Source of the DNA: Bacteroidales bacterium
Lineage (GTDB): Bacteria; Bacteroidota; Bacteroidia; Bacteroidales; UBA932
Assembly: GCA_017439305.1 (NCBI GenBank)
Contig: JAFSJK010000083.1
Span: forward strand, 1 to 56,053
Reading direction: 5' to 3'
DNA: 56,053 nucleotides
In this document: in pieces, positions 1-8,675 of the stretch
Layout: every line of letters starts with the position of its first letter
Numbering within the stretch: position 1 is the first letter of the stretch
Translations under genes and position numbers: made by a program
The notes under the pieces: generated by a model
What the model saw: only the letters and a program-made list of their open reading frames with translations
What the model was told of the DNA's origin: nothing
Databases searched by the model: none

Positions 1-61
1 CCTTTTCGCAGGAGGCGAGGACCAGGGCGGCGCCCATCAGAATATAGAGTGTCTTTTTCAT
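1..61 (-). CDS. Lipoprotein N-terminus, cut by window edge
   Basis: Only the first 20 codons are present, starting at the ATG at 61..59. They encode a typical lipoprotein signal (MKKTLYILMGAALVLASCEK): lysines, a hydrophobic stretch and a lipobox ending in Cys18. The gene follows the SusD gene by 19 nt on the same strand, so it is probably the third gene of the SusC/SusD operon. In such loci this place is often taken by a surface glycan-binding or enzyme lipoprotein, but nothing here shows the function. Confidence 0.75.
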   Translation of the reverse strand, partial: MKKTLYILMGAALVLASCEK

Positions 62-80
62 GACCATTTCGCTTTAAGGG

Positions 81-1682
81 TTATTTGCGGTCCCACCATA
101 CCTTGGTGCCGCCGTTGTCCGCCTTCTCGGAAGCGGCTTCCGCCGCCTCGTTCACGAGGAGGGAGACGCCTTCCTTGACATTGGCGTTATTGGCGGTATA
201 CTCGGAGGTCGGATACACCAGACGGCGAATCTGCTTCTGGGTGTCGATGAGGCCGCCGGAGTTGTTGGTAGCGGTCGGGATCACCCGCGGGTACCCGGTG
301 CGGCGGAACTCAGCCCAGGCCTCCATGCCCTCGGGGAACATGGCGATGTACTTCTGGGTGAGGATCTGCTCCAGGTGGCCTTCGATCTCGCTCTGGCTGT
401 CCCAGGAGACGGCAACGTCGGTGAGGTTGTTGCCGTAGGAGTTGCCGCCGGTCACGGGATCCGTGTAGGAGCCCACGCCGTCGGTACCGCGAAGATAGGC
501 GTCGGCGCCGGAAGCGCCGGCGATGGCGAAGCTGCGCTTGACACCGGCCTCATAGGCGGCCTTGGCGGCAGCAGCTTCCCCCTGGCGGAGGAAGAATTCA
601 GCCTTCAGGAAGTCGGCCTCGGCACCGGACATCCACTTGAGCGGATCGACGTTGGTGCAGTTCACGCGGGACCACAGCGTGGACTTGGGATAGTTGCTGT
701 CCACGGCGGCGCCCATGCGGACTCCGTAGTACTTGCCGTCGGAACCCACGGTGAAGTAGGAAGCGCGGCGCGGGTCGTTGTAGCTGTTCATATAGGTGAC
801 GATGGTAGCACCGGCCTTGGCGTCGCCGTCGTTGAAGTTGTACTCGATCACATAGATCGGGTTCTCCCACGCACCGGCACCGGGATGAAGGACGACGTCC
901 TCCTCGATGAAGCCTGCCGTGCTGGCCAGCGCTTTCGCGGCCTCGGCCTTGTACAGATCCTCGTCGGCATAGGCGACGCGGGTGGCAAGGCGCAGACGGA
1001 GTGTGTTGGCGAAGGCGACCCACTTGGTCATGTTGCCGTAGAACACGTTGTCATAGTCTTCCAGATAGGTGGTCGTACCGCCGTTCAGGAGCTCCTGGAG
1101 CGTCTCGATGGCGCGGTCCAGATCCTGGAACATGGCCCGGTACACCTCTTCCTGGGTGTCATAGGCGACGTGGTTCACACCCTTGCCCAGCTGGGAATAA
1201 GGGATGGGGCCATAGGCGTCGGTGACGCGGTGGAGGACCGCCACTTTCAGGACATCGCCCAAGGCGGCGTCGTAGGGGCTGTTCTCCCGGAGGGCGTTCA
1301 GCTTGGCCCAAGGAGCCATGGCGCGGACGAAAGCGTCCTCGAACAGGGCCTTGGTCCAGCCGTCGGCCACGAGGTTATATTCGTTGGTCTGGTGGAAACC
1401 GCTGTTGGAAGCGGCCTCATAGTTGGCGAAAATGTTGCCCGTGAGGCCCTGCACCACCTGGTAGGAGGCGGAACCATACTCGTTGGAACCGTCATTCTGG
1501 TAGGAAGGAAGCACGTTGGCGATCATCTGGGAGATGTAGGAGCCCGTACGCATGTTGTCATGGTCCATCATCTCTTCATTCGCCTGCTCCTGGTTGGTAT
1601 TGCGTGCCGTGTAGTCCTTGACACAGGAAACGGTGCCCAGGGAGACGGCGACGGCGAGAGTAAGAGTAAGTATCTTGTTCAT
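81..1682 (-). CDS. SusD/RagB-family outer membrane lipoprotein
   Basis: The 533-residue product has a lipoprotein signal with lipobox Cys20 (GTVSC) and a SusD/RagB-type body rich in Trp, Tyr and Asn, most like the SusD-like group with an N-terminal region around DGWTKALF and APWAKL. SusD proteins are surface lipoproteins that cap the SusC barrel and bind the nutrient (glycan or peptide) to be imported. The gene starts 14 nt after the SusC stop, so the two are co-transcribed. No glycoside hydrolase lies in view, so the substrate cannot be inferred. Confidence 0.93.
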   Translation of the reverse strand: MNKILTLTLAVAVSLGTVSCVKDYTARNTNQEQANEEMMDHDNMRTGSYISQMIANVLPSYQNDGSNEYGSASYQVVQGLTGNIFANYEAASNSGFHQTNEYNLVADGWTKALFEDAFVRAMAPWAKLNALRENSPYDAALGDVLKVAVLHRVTDAYGPIPYSQLGKGVNHVAYDTQEEVYRAMFQDLDRAIETLQELLNGGTTTYLEDYDNVFYGNMTKWVAFANTLRLRLATRVAYADEDLYKAEAAKALASTAGFIEEDVVLHPGAGAWENPIYVIEYNFNDGDAKAGATIVTYMNSYNDPRRASYFTVGSDGKYYGVRMGAAVDSNYPKSTLWSRVNCTNVDPLKWMSGAEADFLKAEFFLRQGEAAAAKAAYEAGVKRSFAIAGASGADAYLRGTDGVGSYTDPVTGGNSYGNNLTDVAVSWDSQSEIEGHLEQILTQKYIAMFPEGMEAWAEFRRTGYPRVIPTATNNSGGLIDTQKQIRRLVYPTSEYTANNANVKEGVSLLVNEAAEAASEKADNGGTKVWWDRK

Positions 1683-1696
1683 AGTCTGTTGCCTCC

Positions 1697-4600
1697 TTAT
1701 TCGTTAACGATGCGGACGGTGACGCGGCGGTTGGCCTCCGGGGATGCGGAAGCGTTCCAGTCGCCTTCGGCAGAGGTATAGGAGATCCGGCCCGGGTCGA
1801 TGCCCTCGTCCCGGAGCTTCGCAGCCACGACGGCGGCGCGCTTCGCGGCGAGCTCGCTGTTGATGGCGGGCGTACCCGTTGCAGTGTCGGCATAACCGGT
1901 CAGGACGACCTTGGCGGAAGGATTCTCCTTGAGAACCTGGCACATGCGGCCGAGCTTGAAGGAATCCTCCGGACGAAGGTCGGTCTTGCCGAGGTCGAAG
2001 TTCAGGTCGGTGACGAAGATTTCGGTCTGGGCCTCGCTGTGGACGACCTTGACCACTTCCTTGACGACCTCTACAGGAACCTGCTTCTCGACGACCTTTT
2101 CCACGACCCGCTCGATTACGCGGGGTTCGGAGGGAACGTAGACGGGAGTTTCGGCCTTCACGGCCTTCTCGCCCTTCTTGCCGAACTTCACCTTCACGGA
2201 GAAACCGAGGTTGCGGGTGGAAGGAGCCATGAACAGGTCGATGCCGGCGCCGTAGTTGCCGGCGTTGGAAATCTGCTCGGGATCGAACGGAGCCTTGCAC
2301 AGGAGCATCGCGAGGTTGCGGCCCACAAGGGCAAGGTTCAGGCTCTCGATCCAGGGGATCCGCTTCGCCAGGGGAATCTCGTAACCGAGGGAAACCTCGG
2401 CGAGCCGGATGTTCGTCATGTCATAGACATAGTAGGCGCCGAGCGCGTTCTGGCCATCGGCGCCGGAAATGGTCTGCCAATAGTCCTGGGCACTCACCTG
2501 ATAATAGTTGCGGGCGTTGCCGAAGATGCCGGCGGGGGCGAAGTTGAAGCCCTCTTCACGGCCCTCGAGCGTCCGTTTAGTGACGCCGTAGGCATCCATC
2601 GTGGCCTCGGTGAGGGACACGCCTACACCACCCTTGCGCATGGTGAACATGAAGGCGAGGTTCAGGCCCTTCCAGGAGAACTGGTTGCGCCAGGAACCGG
2701 TCCAGTCGGGATTGGTGTTACCGGCATACCACATCGTGTCAGGCGTGCCGTCATTGGGAGCCTTGTGCATGACACCGCCTTTGTCGGAAGGAGTCACGTA
2801 CGGGGACCCGTCCTCGTTGGTCGCAAGGCCGGCAACGTACATCTCACCCACCGGACGGCCCTCGATGAGCCACATGGTGACACCGGAGGTGCCGCCTACG
2901 CTCTCGCGGGTGCTCACGTAGTGCTCGCTGCCATTGGTGTAGTCCAGCAGCTTCGCCACCTTGTTCACGTTCTTGGTCCAGATGAGGTTCGTGGTCCAGT
3001 TGAAGTCTCCGATGTCCTGGGTGAACATGCCGGAGAGTTCCACGCCCCGGTTGTCAATCCGGCCGGCGTTCACGTAGTAAGTGCTGTAGCCGCTCGTGGA
3101 AGCATTGGTCGGGGTGAAAACCTGGTTGTAGGTGGAAGACTGGTAGTAAGTGCCGGCAAGCTGGAGCTTGCTCTTGAACAGGCGGATGTCCGCGCCTACT
3201 TCCCAGGAACGGGTGCGCTCGGGCTGGAAGTCCGGAGCGGTGGCCCAGGTGTCGATGCGGGCGGTACCGCCCATCACCGGGTGCGTACCGTTGAAAATGA
3301 AGCGTTCAACCGGGTTACCCACCTCGGCATAGGAAGCGCGGAGCTTCGCATACGGGATGAAGTCGGACTTGCGGTCGAACATCTCGGTAATGAGCCAGGA
3401 GGCACCCACGGAAGGATAGAAGAAAGGCTTCACACCGTTCGGGCCGGCCATCTGGGAAGCCCAGTCCTCGCGGGCGGTCGCCTCGAGGAAGAGGAAGTTC
3501 TTGAAACCGATGTTCAAGGTGCCGAATACGGACTGTGTCTGGTCGCGGAAAGTGGCTTTGTCGAAAGCCTTGCCCGTCGCCATGTTCGAGAAAGTGAACA
3601 GGTTCGCGACGCCCAGCAGGTCGCCGCCAAGGGCGGTGCCGCGGTAGAAGTAATCCTCGATGGAAGCGCCCAGGACGGCGTTCAGGGAGAACAGGGCGTC
3701 GTCGCCGAAATTCTTGTGCAGGTTCAGGAGCACATCGGCGTAGGTCTGGGTGGTCTTCTGGTCATTATAGTAGTAACGGCCGAACTTGCCGGCGAACAGA
3801 CCGTTGGAGGAAGCGTAGTGCTTCTCCTCGCCGATGGTGCTGTTGTTGTCCATTCGCACGCGGGTCTGGATATCCAGCCAGTCGGTAATGTCGTAGCTCA
3901 GGGAGCCGCCCAGGATGTAGCGGTTCTTCTGGGTCTGGAACATATTGCGGTTCACGGTCCAGTAGGGATTCTGCATGGACATCTCGTAGGCACTCCAGTA
4001 CTGGGTCGGGAAGTTACGGGTGGCGTTGTAGCGCTCGAAGACCGTGTAGGCGTAGAGGTTGTCCGACGGGGACATCAGGTACAGCGGCACCAGCGGGTTG
4101 TGATACAGACCGCCGGAGAGCATATTCTGCTCATTCACGCGGATGAACATCCCGAGGAAGCTCAGGTGGAGCTTGTCACCGAGGAAGTCGGCCGTGTGGC
4201 GGAAGGTCGCATTGAAGCGATCGTAGTCATTGTTGGGAATGATGCCCTGGGCGTCGGTATAACCGGCGGAAAAATAGGTCGTGGAGTGCTCGCGACCGGC
4301 GGACACGCTGAAGGAATGGGCGGTGTTATAGCCGGTCTGGAAGAAATCCTTGATGCTCCAGTCGGGAGCCGCCTCGAGCTTGCCCCCCCAGGAAGCGTAG
4401 GAACCGGGCTTGGCGCCATAGACGCTCTGGCGGCCGGGAAGCATCAACGGGGAGGAGAAGGTCGTATTGTTGGAGTAAGACACGTGGAAACCTTCCTCAC
4501 CGGTACGGGAGGTGAGCATGAGGATACCGTTCGCAGCCTTGTAACCATACAGGGCGGCGGCAGAGGCACCCACAAGGGCGCTCATGTCGGCGATGTCCTC

Positions 4601-5266
4601 GGAATTGAGCATGGACATACCGTCACCGGACAGGCCGGAACCGGAATAGATGCTCCAGGAGTCGCCCGGAGTGGTCATCGACAGGGTCGGGAGCGGAATG
4701 CCGTCCAGGACGTAGAGGGCGTTGTTGGAGTTCTTGATGGACTTCGCGCCACGCATGACGACCTTGGTCTCGCCGCCGGCACCGGCGGCCGTCTCGTTGA
4801 TCTGCACGCCCGCGATCTTGCCAGCAAGGGAGTTGACCATGTTGGCCTCACGCGTGACGAAAACCTTGTCGTCCAGTTTCTGGACATTGTAGGTCACGGC
4901 CTTCTCGGCGCGCTTGATGCCGAGGGCGGTGACGACGACACCTTCGAGGAGGGTGGAATCCTCCTGCAGGGTGACGTTGATGACATCCTGTCCGGCGACG
5001 GCCATCACCGCATCCACCATTCCGATGTAGGAGAAGCGAAGTTGGGCAGCGTCGGCAGGAACTTGCAGCGAGTAGTGTCCGTCGATATCCGTAATGGTGC
5101 CGATGGTCGGCTGGCTCTCGACGACTACGCCTGCCCCGATCAGCGGTTCACCGTTCGCATCCACCACGGTACCCGTGACGGTACGCGTCTCCTGGGCGAA
5201 GCCGAGGATCGCGACGAACAGTGAGACAGCGACAAGGCAGCATTTCCTTAAGCTGTTGTTACACAT
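1697..5266 (-). CDS. SusC-like TonB-dependent transporter with C-terminal OmpA domain
   Basis: The 1189-residue product starts at the ATG at 5266, which gives a clean signal peptide ending ...ILGFAQ; an upstream in-frame codon at 5311 would put 15 polar residues before it. After the signal come a carboxypeptidase-like regulatory domain (TVTGTVVDANGEPLIGAGV), the plug (VTALGIKRAEKAV, GVQINETAAG) and the barrel. The barrel ends with the usual SusC terminal strand LGFSVKVKF. Instead of stopping, the frame continues with a 52-residue linker rich in Glu, Val and Lys (2027..2182) and a 109-residue OmpA-like domain (1700..2026) with GYADTATGT, NSELAAKRA and EANRRV; the Asp and Arg expected to bind peptidoglycan are present. 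It imports nutrients with the SusD partner, and the tail probably anchors the barrel to the cell wall. Confidence 0.93.
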   Translation of the reverse strand: MCNNSLRKCCLVAVSLFVAILGFAQETRTVTGTVVDANGEPLIGAGVVVESQPTIGTITDIDGHYSLQVPADAAQLRFSYIGMVDAVMAVAGQDVINVTLQEDSTLLEGVVVTALGIKRAEKAVTYNVQKLDDKVFVTREANMVNSLAGKIAGVQINETAAGAGGETKVVMRGAKSIKNSNNALYVLDGIPLPTLSMTTPGDSWSIYSGSGLSGDGMSMLNSEDIADMSALVGASAAALYGYKAANGILMLTSRTGEEGFHVSYSNNTTFSSPLMLPGRQSVYGAKPGSYASWGGKLEAAPDWSIKDFFQTGYNTAHSFSVSAGREHSTTYFSAGYTDAQGIIPNNDYDRFNATFRHTADFLGDKLHLSFLGMFIRVNEQNMLSGGLYHNPLVPLYLMSPSDNLYAYTVFERYNATRNFPTQYWSAYEMSMQNPYWTVNRNMFQTQKNRYILGGSLSYDITDWLDIQTRVRMDNNSTIGEEKHYASSNGLFAGKFGRYYYNDQKTTQTYADVLLNLHKNFGDDALFSLNAVLGASIEDYFYRGTALGGDLLGVANLFTFSNMATGKAFDKATFRDQTQSVFGTLNIGFKNFLFLEATAREDWASQMAGPNGVKPFFYPSVGASWLITEMFDRKSDFIPYAKLRASYAEVGNPVERFIFNGTHPVMGGTARIDTWATAPDFQPERTRSWEVGADIRLFKSKLQLAGTYYQSSTYNQVFTPTNASTSGYSTYYVNAGRIDNRGVELSGMFTQDIGDFNWTTNLIWTKNVNKVAKLLDYTNGSEHYVSTRESVGGTSGVTMWLIEGRPVGEMYVAGLATNEDGSPYVTPSDKGGVMHKAPNDGTPDTMWYAGNTNPDWTGSWRNQFSWKGLNLAFMFTMRKGGVGVSLTEATMDAYGVTKRTLEGREEGFNFAPAGIFGNARNYYQVSAQDYWQTISGADGQNALGAYYVYDMTNIRLAEVSLGYEIPLAKRIPWIESLNLALVGRNLAMLLCKAPFDPEQISNAGNYGAGIDLFMAPSTRNLGFSVKVKFGKKGEKAVKAETPVYVPSEPRVIERVVEKVVEKQVPVEVVKEVVKVVHSEAQTEIFVTDLNFDLGKTDLRPEDSFKLGRMCQVLKENPSAKVVLTGYADTATGTPAINSELAAKRAAVVAAKLRDEGIDPGRISYTSAEGDWNASASPEANRRVTVRIVNE

Positions 5267-5384
5267 TATGTTGATAAAGTTTGGTTGGTATTTGTCGTTT
5301 AGGTTCAACACTGCAATAACAGATTTTGCGGTCGCGAATTTACCCTTTCATCTTATAAAAAACAAATTATTGGGCCGTTTTGGA

Positions 5385-5392
5385 CAAAAATA
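5385..5392 (-). promoter_or_regulatory. Candidate -7 box for susC-susD
   Basis: On the minus strand this reads TATTTTTG, fitting TAnnTTTG, about 120 nt before the SusC start. No -33 element is evident. The rest of 5267..5464 is AT-rich and holds no gene; it also carries the dusB promoter on the other strand. Confidence 0.4.
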
Positions 5393-5452
5393 CAACCGTT
5401 ATGGACTATTTTTCCTTATAAATAGTAAGCGTGTAAAAAACTCTTTTTTTCG

Positions 5453-5460
5453 TAACTTTG
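5453..5460 (+). promoter_or_regulatory. -7 box of dusB
   Basis: TAACTTTG matches TAnnTTTG. The GTG start of dusB follows after only 4 nt, so the transcript would start at or next to the start codon. No -33 TTG is evident. Confidence 0.6.
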
Positions 5461-5464
5461 CAGC

Positions 5465-6496
5465 GTGAAAATCGGGAACATCGACTTGGGATCGCGCCCT
5501 GTTGTGCTGGCGCCGATGGAGGACGTGACAGACGCGTCCTTCCGCATCCTGTGCCGGGAAGCCGGCGCGGCGATGGTCACGACCGAGTTCGTCCCTTCGG
5601 ACGGTCTCATCCGCGACGCCTCGAAGGCCATCGCCAAGATGCACACGCTGGAGGAGGAATCTCCCGTCGCCATCCAGATCTACGGCCATATCCCGGAATC
5701 GATGGTCGATGCGGCCCGGATGGCCGACCGCGCGGCGGAGCTCGCCGGGGGCCACGGAGCCGATGTCATCGACATCAACTGGGGGTGCCCGGTATCGAAA
5801 ATCGCCGGCCGGGGCGCCGGAAGCGGGATGATGCGGGAGCCGGACAAGCTCGTTGCCATCACGAAAGCCATTGTGGATGCCGTCAAGACCCCCGTCACCG
5901 TCAAGACCCGCCTGGGCTGGGACGAAAGTTCCAAGATCATCGTGGAACTGGCTGAACGCCTGCAGGATGTGGGCATCCAGGCCCTCACCATCCACGGCCG
6001 TACCCGCTGCCAGATGTACAAGGGCGAGGCCGACTGGACCCTCATCGGGGCCGTGAAGGAGAATCCCCGGATGCACATCCCCATCATCGGCAACGGCGAC
6101 ATCAATTCCGCCGCACGCGCGAAGGAAATGTTCGACCGCTATGGGGTGGACGGCGTGATGGTCGGCCGGGCGAGTTTCGGCCACCCGTGGATCTTCACGG
6201 AAATCAGGCATCTGCTGGACACCGGTGAAGAAATGCCGTCGATGAGCGTCAGGGACCGCGTGGCCCTTGCCAAGCGGCATTTCGGCCTGTCGCTGGACCT
6301 CAAGGGGCCTGTCACCGGCGTTTTCGAGATGCGGCGCCACCTGTCCTGCTATTTCAAAGGCCTGCCCGGCTTTAAGGAAACCCGCATCAAGCTCGTTACG
6401 TCCAAGGATCCCGAAGAAATCCTCCGCACCCTGGATTACGTTGCGGAAAGATGGGGCGACGAGGCGCCGGAGGCCGAATCGGCATACGGAATTTGA
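5465..6496 (+). CDS. dusB: tRNA-dihydrouridine synthase
   Basis: FMN-dependent enzyme that reduces uridine to dihydrouridine in the D-loop of tRNAs. The 343 residues match the DusB group: an N-terminal LAPMEDVTDASFR, the motif DINWGCPVSKIAGRGAGSGMM with catalytic Cys108, TVKTRLGW, IHGRTRCQMYKG and the flavin-phosphate motifs GNGDI and GRASFGHPWIF. The start is a GTG directly behind the promoter; the next residues (KIGNIDLGSRPVVLAPM) are the normal N-terminus of the family, so a later start is unlikely. pfkA follows in the same direction but has its own promoter. Confidence 0.95.
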   Translation: MKIGNIDLGSRPVVLAPMEDVTDASFRILCREAGAAMVTTEFVPSDGLIRDASKAIAKMHTLEEESPVAIQIYGHIPESMVDAARMADRAAELAGGHGADVIDINWGCPVSKIAGRGAGSGMMREPDKLVAITKAIVDAVKTPVTVKTRLGWDESSKIIVELAERLQDVGIQALTIHGRTRCQMYKGEADWTLIGAVKENPRMHIPIIGNGDINSAARAKEMFDRYGVDGVMVGRASFGHPWIFTEIRHLLDTGEEMPSMSVRDRVALAKRHFGLSLDLKGPVTGVFEMRRHLSCYFKGLPGFKETRIKLVTSKDPEEILRTLDYVAERWGDEAPEAESAYGI

Positions 6497-6507
6497 CGCA
6501 TTTTTCT

Positions 6508-6515
6508 TATATTTG
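6508..6515 (+). promoter_or_regulatory. -7 box of pfkA-lpxK
   Basis: TATATTTG matches TAnnTTTG; the pfkA ATG is 23 nt downstream. It lies just after the dusB stop, so pfkA and lpxK can be transcribed independently of dusB. Confidence 0.6.
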
Positions 6516-6538
6516 TGGGATTTAATTCTGATCCCGCC

Positions 6539-7528
6539 ATGGAGAGACACATCCAGACCATCGGCATCCTTACTTCCGGGGGCGACGCGCCCGGAATGAA
6601 CGCCGCCATCCGCGCCGTCACGCGTACGGCCCGCTTCAACAATATCAACGTCGTCGGCATCCAGCGAGGCTATCAGGGTCTGATCGACAAGGAGTTCCTG
6701 AAGTTCACCTCCTCCTCGGTGTCCAACACCATCCAGCGCGGCGGAACCATCCTCAAGACCGCGCGCAGCAAGGAGTTCATGACTCCGGAAGGCCGGAAGA
6801 AGGCGTATGGGAACATGGTTGAAGCCGGCATCGACGCCCTGATCGTGATCGGCGGCAACGGTTCCCTGACCGGAGCCCAGCTGTTCGCCCGGGAATACGA
6901 CATTCCCGTCATCGGTCTCCCCGGCACCATCGACAACGACCTGTATGGTACGGACTCCACCATCGGATACGACTCGGCTCTCAATACCATCGTCGAGTGC
7001 GTGGACAAGATCCGCGACACCGCGAATTCCCACGACCGCATCTTCTTCATCGAGGTGATGGGGCGCGACGCAGGCTTCCTCGCGCAGAACAGCGCCATCG
7101 CCTCCGGCGCCGAGGCCGCCATCATCCCGGAGGGCTCCACCGACGTGGACCAGCTCGCCGAATTCATCGAACGAGGCAAGCGCAAGTCGAAGAACAGCGC
7201 CATCGTCCTCGTGTCCGAAGCGCAGAAGGACGGCGTGGGCGGCGCATTCTACTATGCCGAACGCATCAAGAACGAATACCCCCAGTTCGACGCCCGCGTG
7301 ACCATCCTCGGTCACTTGCAGCGGGGCGGCACCCCGTCTGCCTACGACCGCATCCTGGCGTCCCGGATGGGCTACGCCGCCATCGAAGCCCTGCTGGAAG
7401 GCCAGCGCAACATCATGATCGGCATCAAGAACGACGAAATCGTGTATGTGCCCATCTCCCGGGCCGTGAAAATGAACAAACCCATCAACCAAGAGCTCAT
7501 CACGGTACTGAACGTGCTTTCGATGTAA
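6539..7528 (+). CDS. pfkA: 6-phosphofructokinase
   Basis: Phosphorylates fructose 6-phosphate to fructose 1,6-bisphosphate, the committed step of glycolysis. The 329 residues show the family motifs: [19 protein letters not shown] (nucleotide loop), [26 protein letters not shown] (catalytic Asp), MGRDAGFLA and [14 protein letters not shown]. The Gly after GGN suggests ATP rather than pyrophosphate as donor; the Asn replaces the Asp seen in many ATP-type enzymes. The ATG at 6539 is chosen because an in-frame GTG at 6515 lies inside the -7 box. lpxK follows after 4 nt. Confidence 0.95.
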   Translation: MERHIQTIGILTSGGDAPGMNAAIRAVTRTARFNNINVVGIQRGYQGLIDKEFLKFTSSSVSNTIQRGGTILKTARSKEFMTPEGRKKAYGNMVEAGIDALIVIGGNGSLTGAQLFAREYDIPVIGLPGTIDNDLYGTDSTIGYDSALNTIVECVDKIRDTANSHDRIFFIEVMGRDAGFLAQNSAIASGAEAAIIPEGSTDVDQLAEFIERGKRKSKNSAIVLVSEAQKDGVGGAFYYAERIKNEYPQFDARVTILGHLQRGGTPSAYDRILASRMGYAAIEALLEGQRNIMIGIKNDEIVYVPISRAVKMNKPINQELITVLNVLSM

Positions 7529-7532
7529 CCCC

Positions 7533-8675
7533 ATGATCTACCGTATCATTCTATCTATAAGACATTTCCTTTTCGATAAAGGCTGGAAGAAATCCTTCAG
7601 GGCCGACGTCCCCACCCTCTGCGTGGGCAACATCACCGTGGGAGGAACCGGCAAGACCCCGCACACGGAAATGATTCTCCGGATGCTCCTCCATAGCGAC
7701 GAGTGGGCCTATTCCGACCTCGCCGTCCTGTCACGGGGCTACAAGCGCAAGTCCAAGGGATTCCAGAAGGTAGGGCGGGACGGCACCGCCCTGCAATTCG
7801 GCGACGAGCCCCTGCAGATTGCGAAGAAGTTCCCCTCGGTGACTGTCGCCGTGGACAAGGACCGGGTGGAAGGCTGCCGTTTCCTCGCCCATCCCGAGGA
7901 ACTCGAGACCGACAAGAAAGCCCGCAAGTGCCTGGACAAGAACTTCCCGGCCGCCAAACTCATCGTCCTGGACGATGCTTTCCAGTACCGCAGGCTCCAG
8001 GCCGACATCAACATCGTCCTCGTCGATTACAGCCGCCCCGTCCAGAAGGACAAGCTCATGCCGTGGGGCAGGCTCCGCGACCTCCCCTCCCGCCTGAAGG
8101 CCGCCGACATCCTCATCGTCACCAAGTGCCCCACCTACCTGGACGAATGGGAGAAAGGGAAATGGGCCCAGCAGCTGGGCGTGGACAATTACAGCACGGC
8201 CACCTGCACCGGCGTCCGGAAGCTCCGGAAGGGAAAGGAAAAGGTCCAGACCGTCCTCTTCTCCTCCATCGGATACGAGCCCATGGTCCCGGTCTTCCCC
8301 GACGAGGCCGACAGCCGCTTCACCTACGCCCAGCGCCTGATCCTGTTCACCGGCATCGCCAAGGATACGCCCCTCAGGGCCTACCTGTCCGACAAGTACA
8401 AGGAAGTCAAGCGTTTCTCGTTCCCGGACCACCACAAGTACACGAACGGCGACATCGCCAAGGTCGCCCGCGCCGTGCGGGAGTTCCCGACCGCCTGCGT
8501 CGCCACCACGGAGAAGGACGCCCAGCGCATCGTGGATACGAAAAAGGTACCCGAAACCCTGCGCAAGCGCTTGTTCCAGGTACCCATCAACATCCAGTTC
8601 CTGTCCCCGGCGGAACAGGAAATCTTCGAGACTACGCTTCTGGACCTGCTGAGAGGACTCCGTTCTGAATCCTGA
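7533..8675 (+). CDS. lpxK: Tetraacyldisaccharide 4'-kinase (lipid A synthesis)
   Basis: Membrane-associated kinase that adds the 4'-phosphate to the lipid A precursor at the inner leaflet. The 380 residues carry an N-terminal amphipathic or membrane segment, the P-loop VGNITVGGTGKTPH (about residues 31-44), LSRGYKRKSKG, and LIVLDDAFQYRRLQADINIVLVDY (the DDxFQ motif of LpxK), plus a C-terminal TTEKDAQRI. It follows pfkA by 4 nt and is probably co-transcribed with it. Its last 44 nt overlap the 3' end of the convergent DAHP synthase gene. Confidence 0.95.
   Translation: MIYRIILSIRHFLFDKGWKKSFRADVPTLCVGNITVGGTGKTPHTEMILRMLLHSDEWAYSDLAVLSRGYKRKSKGFQKVGRDGTALQFGDEPLQIAKKFPSVTVAVDKDRVEGCRFLAHPEELETDKKARKCLDKNFPAAKLIVLDDAFQYRRLQADINIVLVDYSRPVQKDKLMPWGRLRDLPSRLKAADILIVTKCPTYLDEWEKGKWAQQLGVDNYSTATCTGVRKLRKGKEKVQTVLFSSIGYEPMVPVFPDEADSRFTYAQRLILFTGIAKDTPLRAYLSDKYKEVKRFSFPDHHKYTNGDIAKVARAVREFPTACVATTEKDAQRIVDTKKVPETLRKRLFQVPINIQFLSPAEQEIFETTLLDLLRGLRSES

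Noticed and set aside
2039-5224. A 1061-codon open frame on the plus strand opposite the SusC gene
   Set aside because: It is a shadow of the GC-rich antisense coding frame: the product is low-complexity (Gly, Val, His, Glu) without domains, while the minus strand encodes a complete SusC.
6515-6541. GTG at 6515 as the pfkA start
   Set aside because: The codon begins with the last base of the TATATTTG box, so it would lie upstream of the transcription start; the ATG at 6539 matches the family.
5399-7534. A 711-codon open frame on the minus strand opposite dusB and pfkA
   Set aside because: The opposite strand carries two complete, motif-rich enzymes; the product here has the composition of a shadow frame and crosses their promoter regions.
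8632-8675. Frameshift or annotation error at the lpxK / DAHP synthase overlap
   Set aside because: Both frames end normally for their families; a 44-bp tail-to-tail overlap is acceptable in compact genomes.
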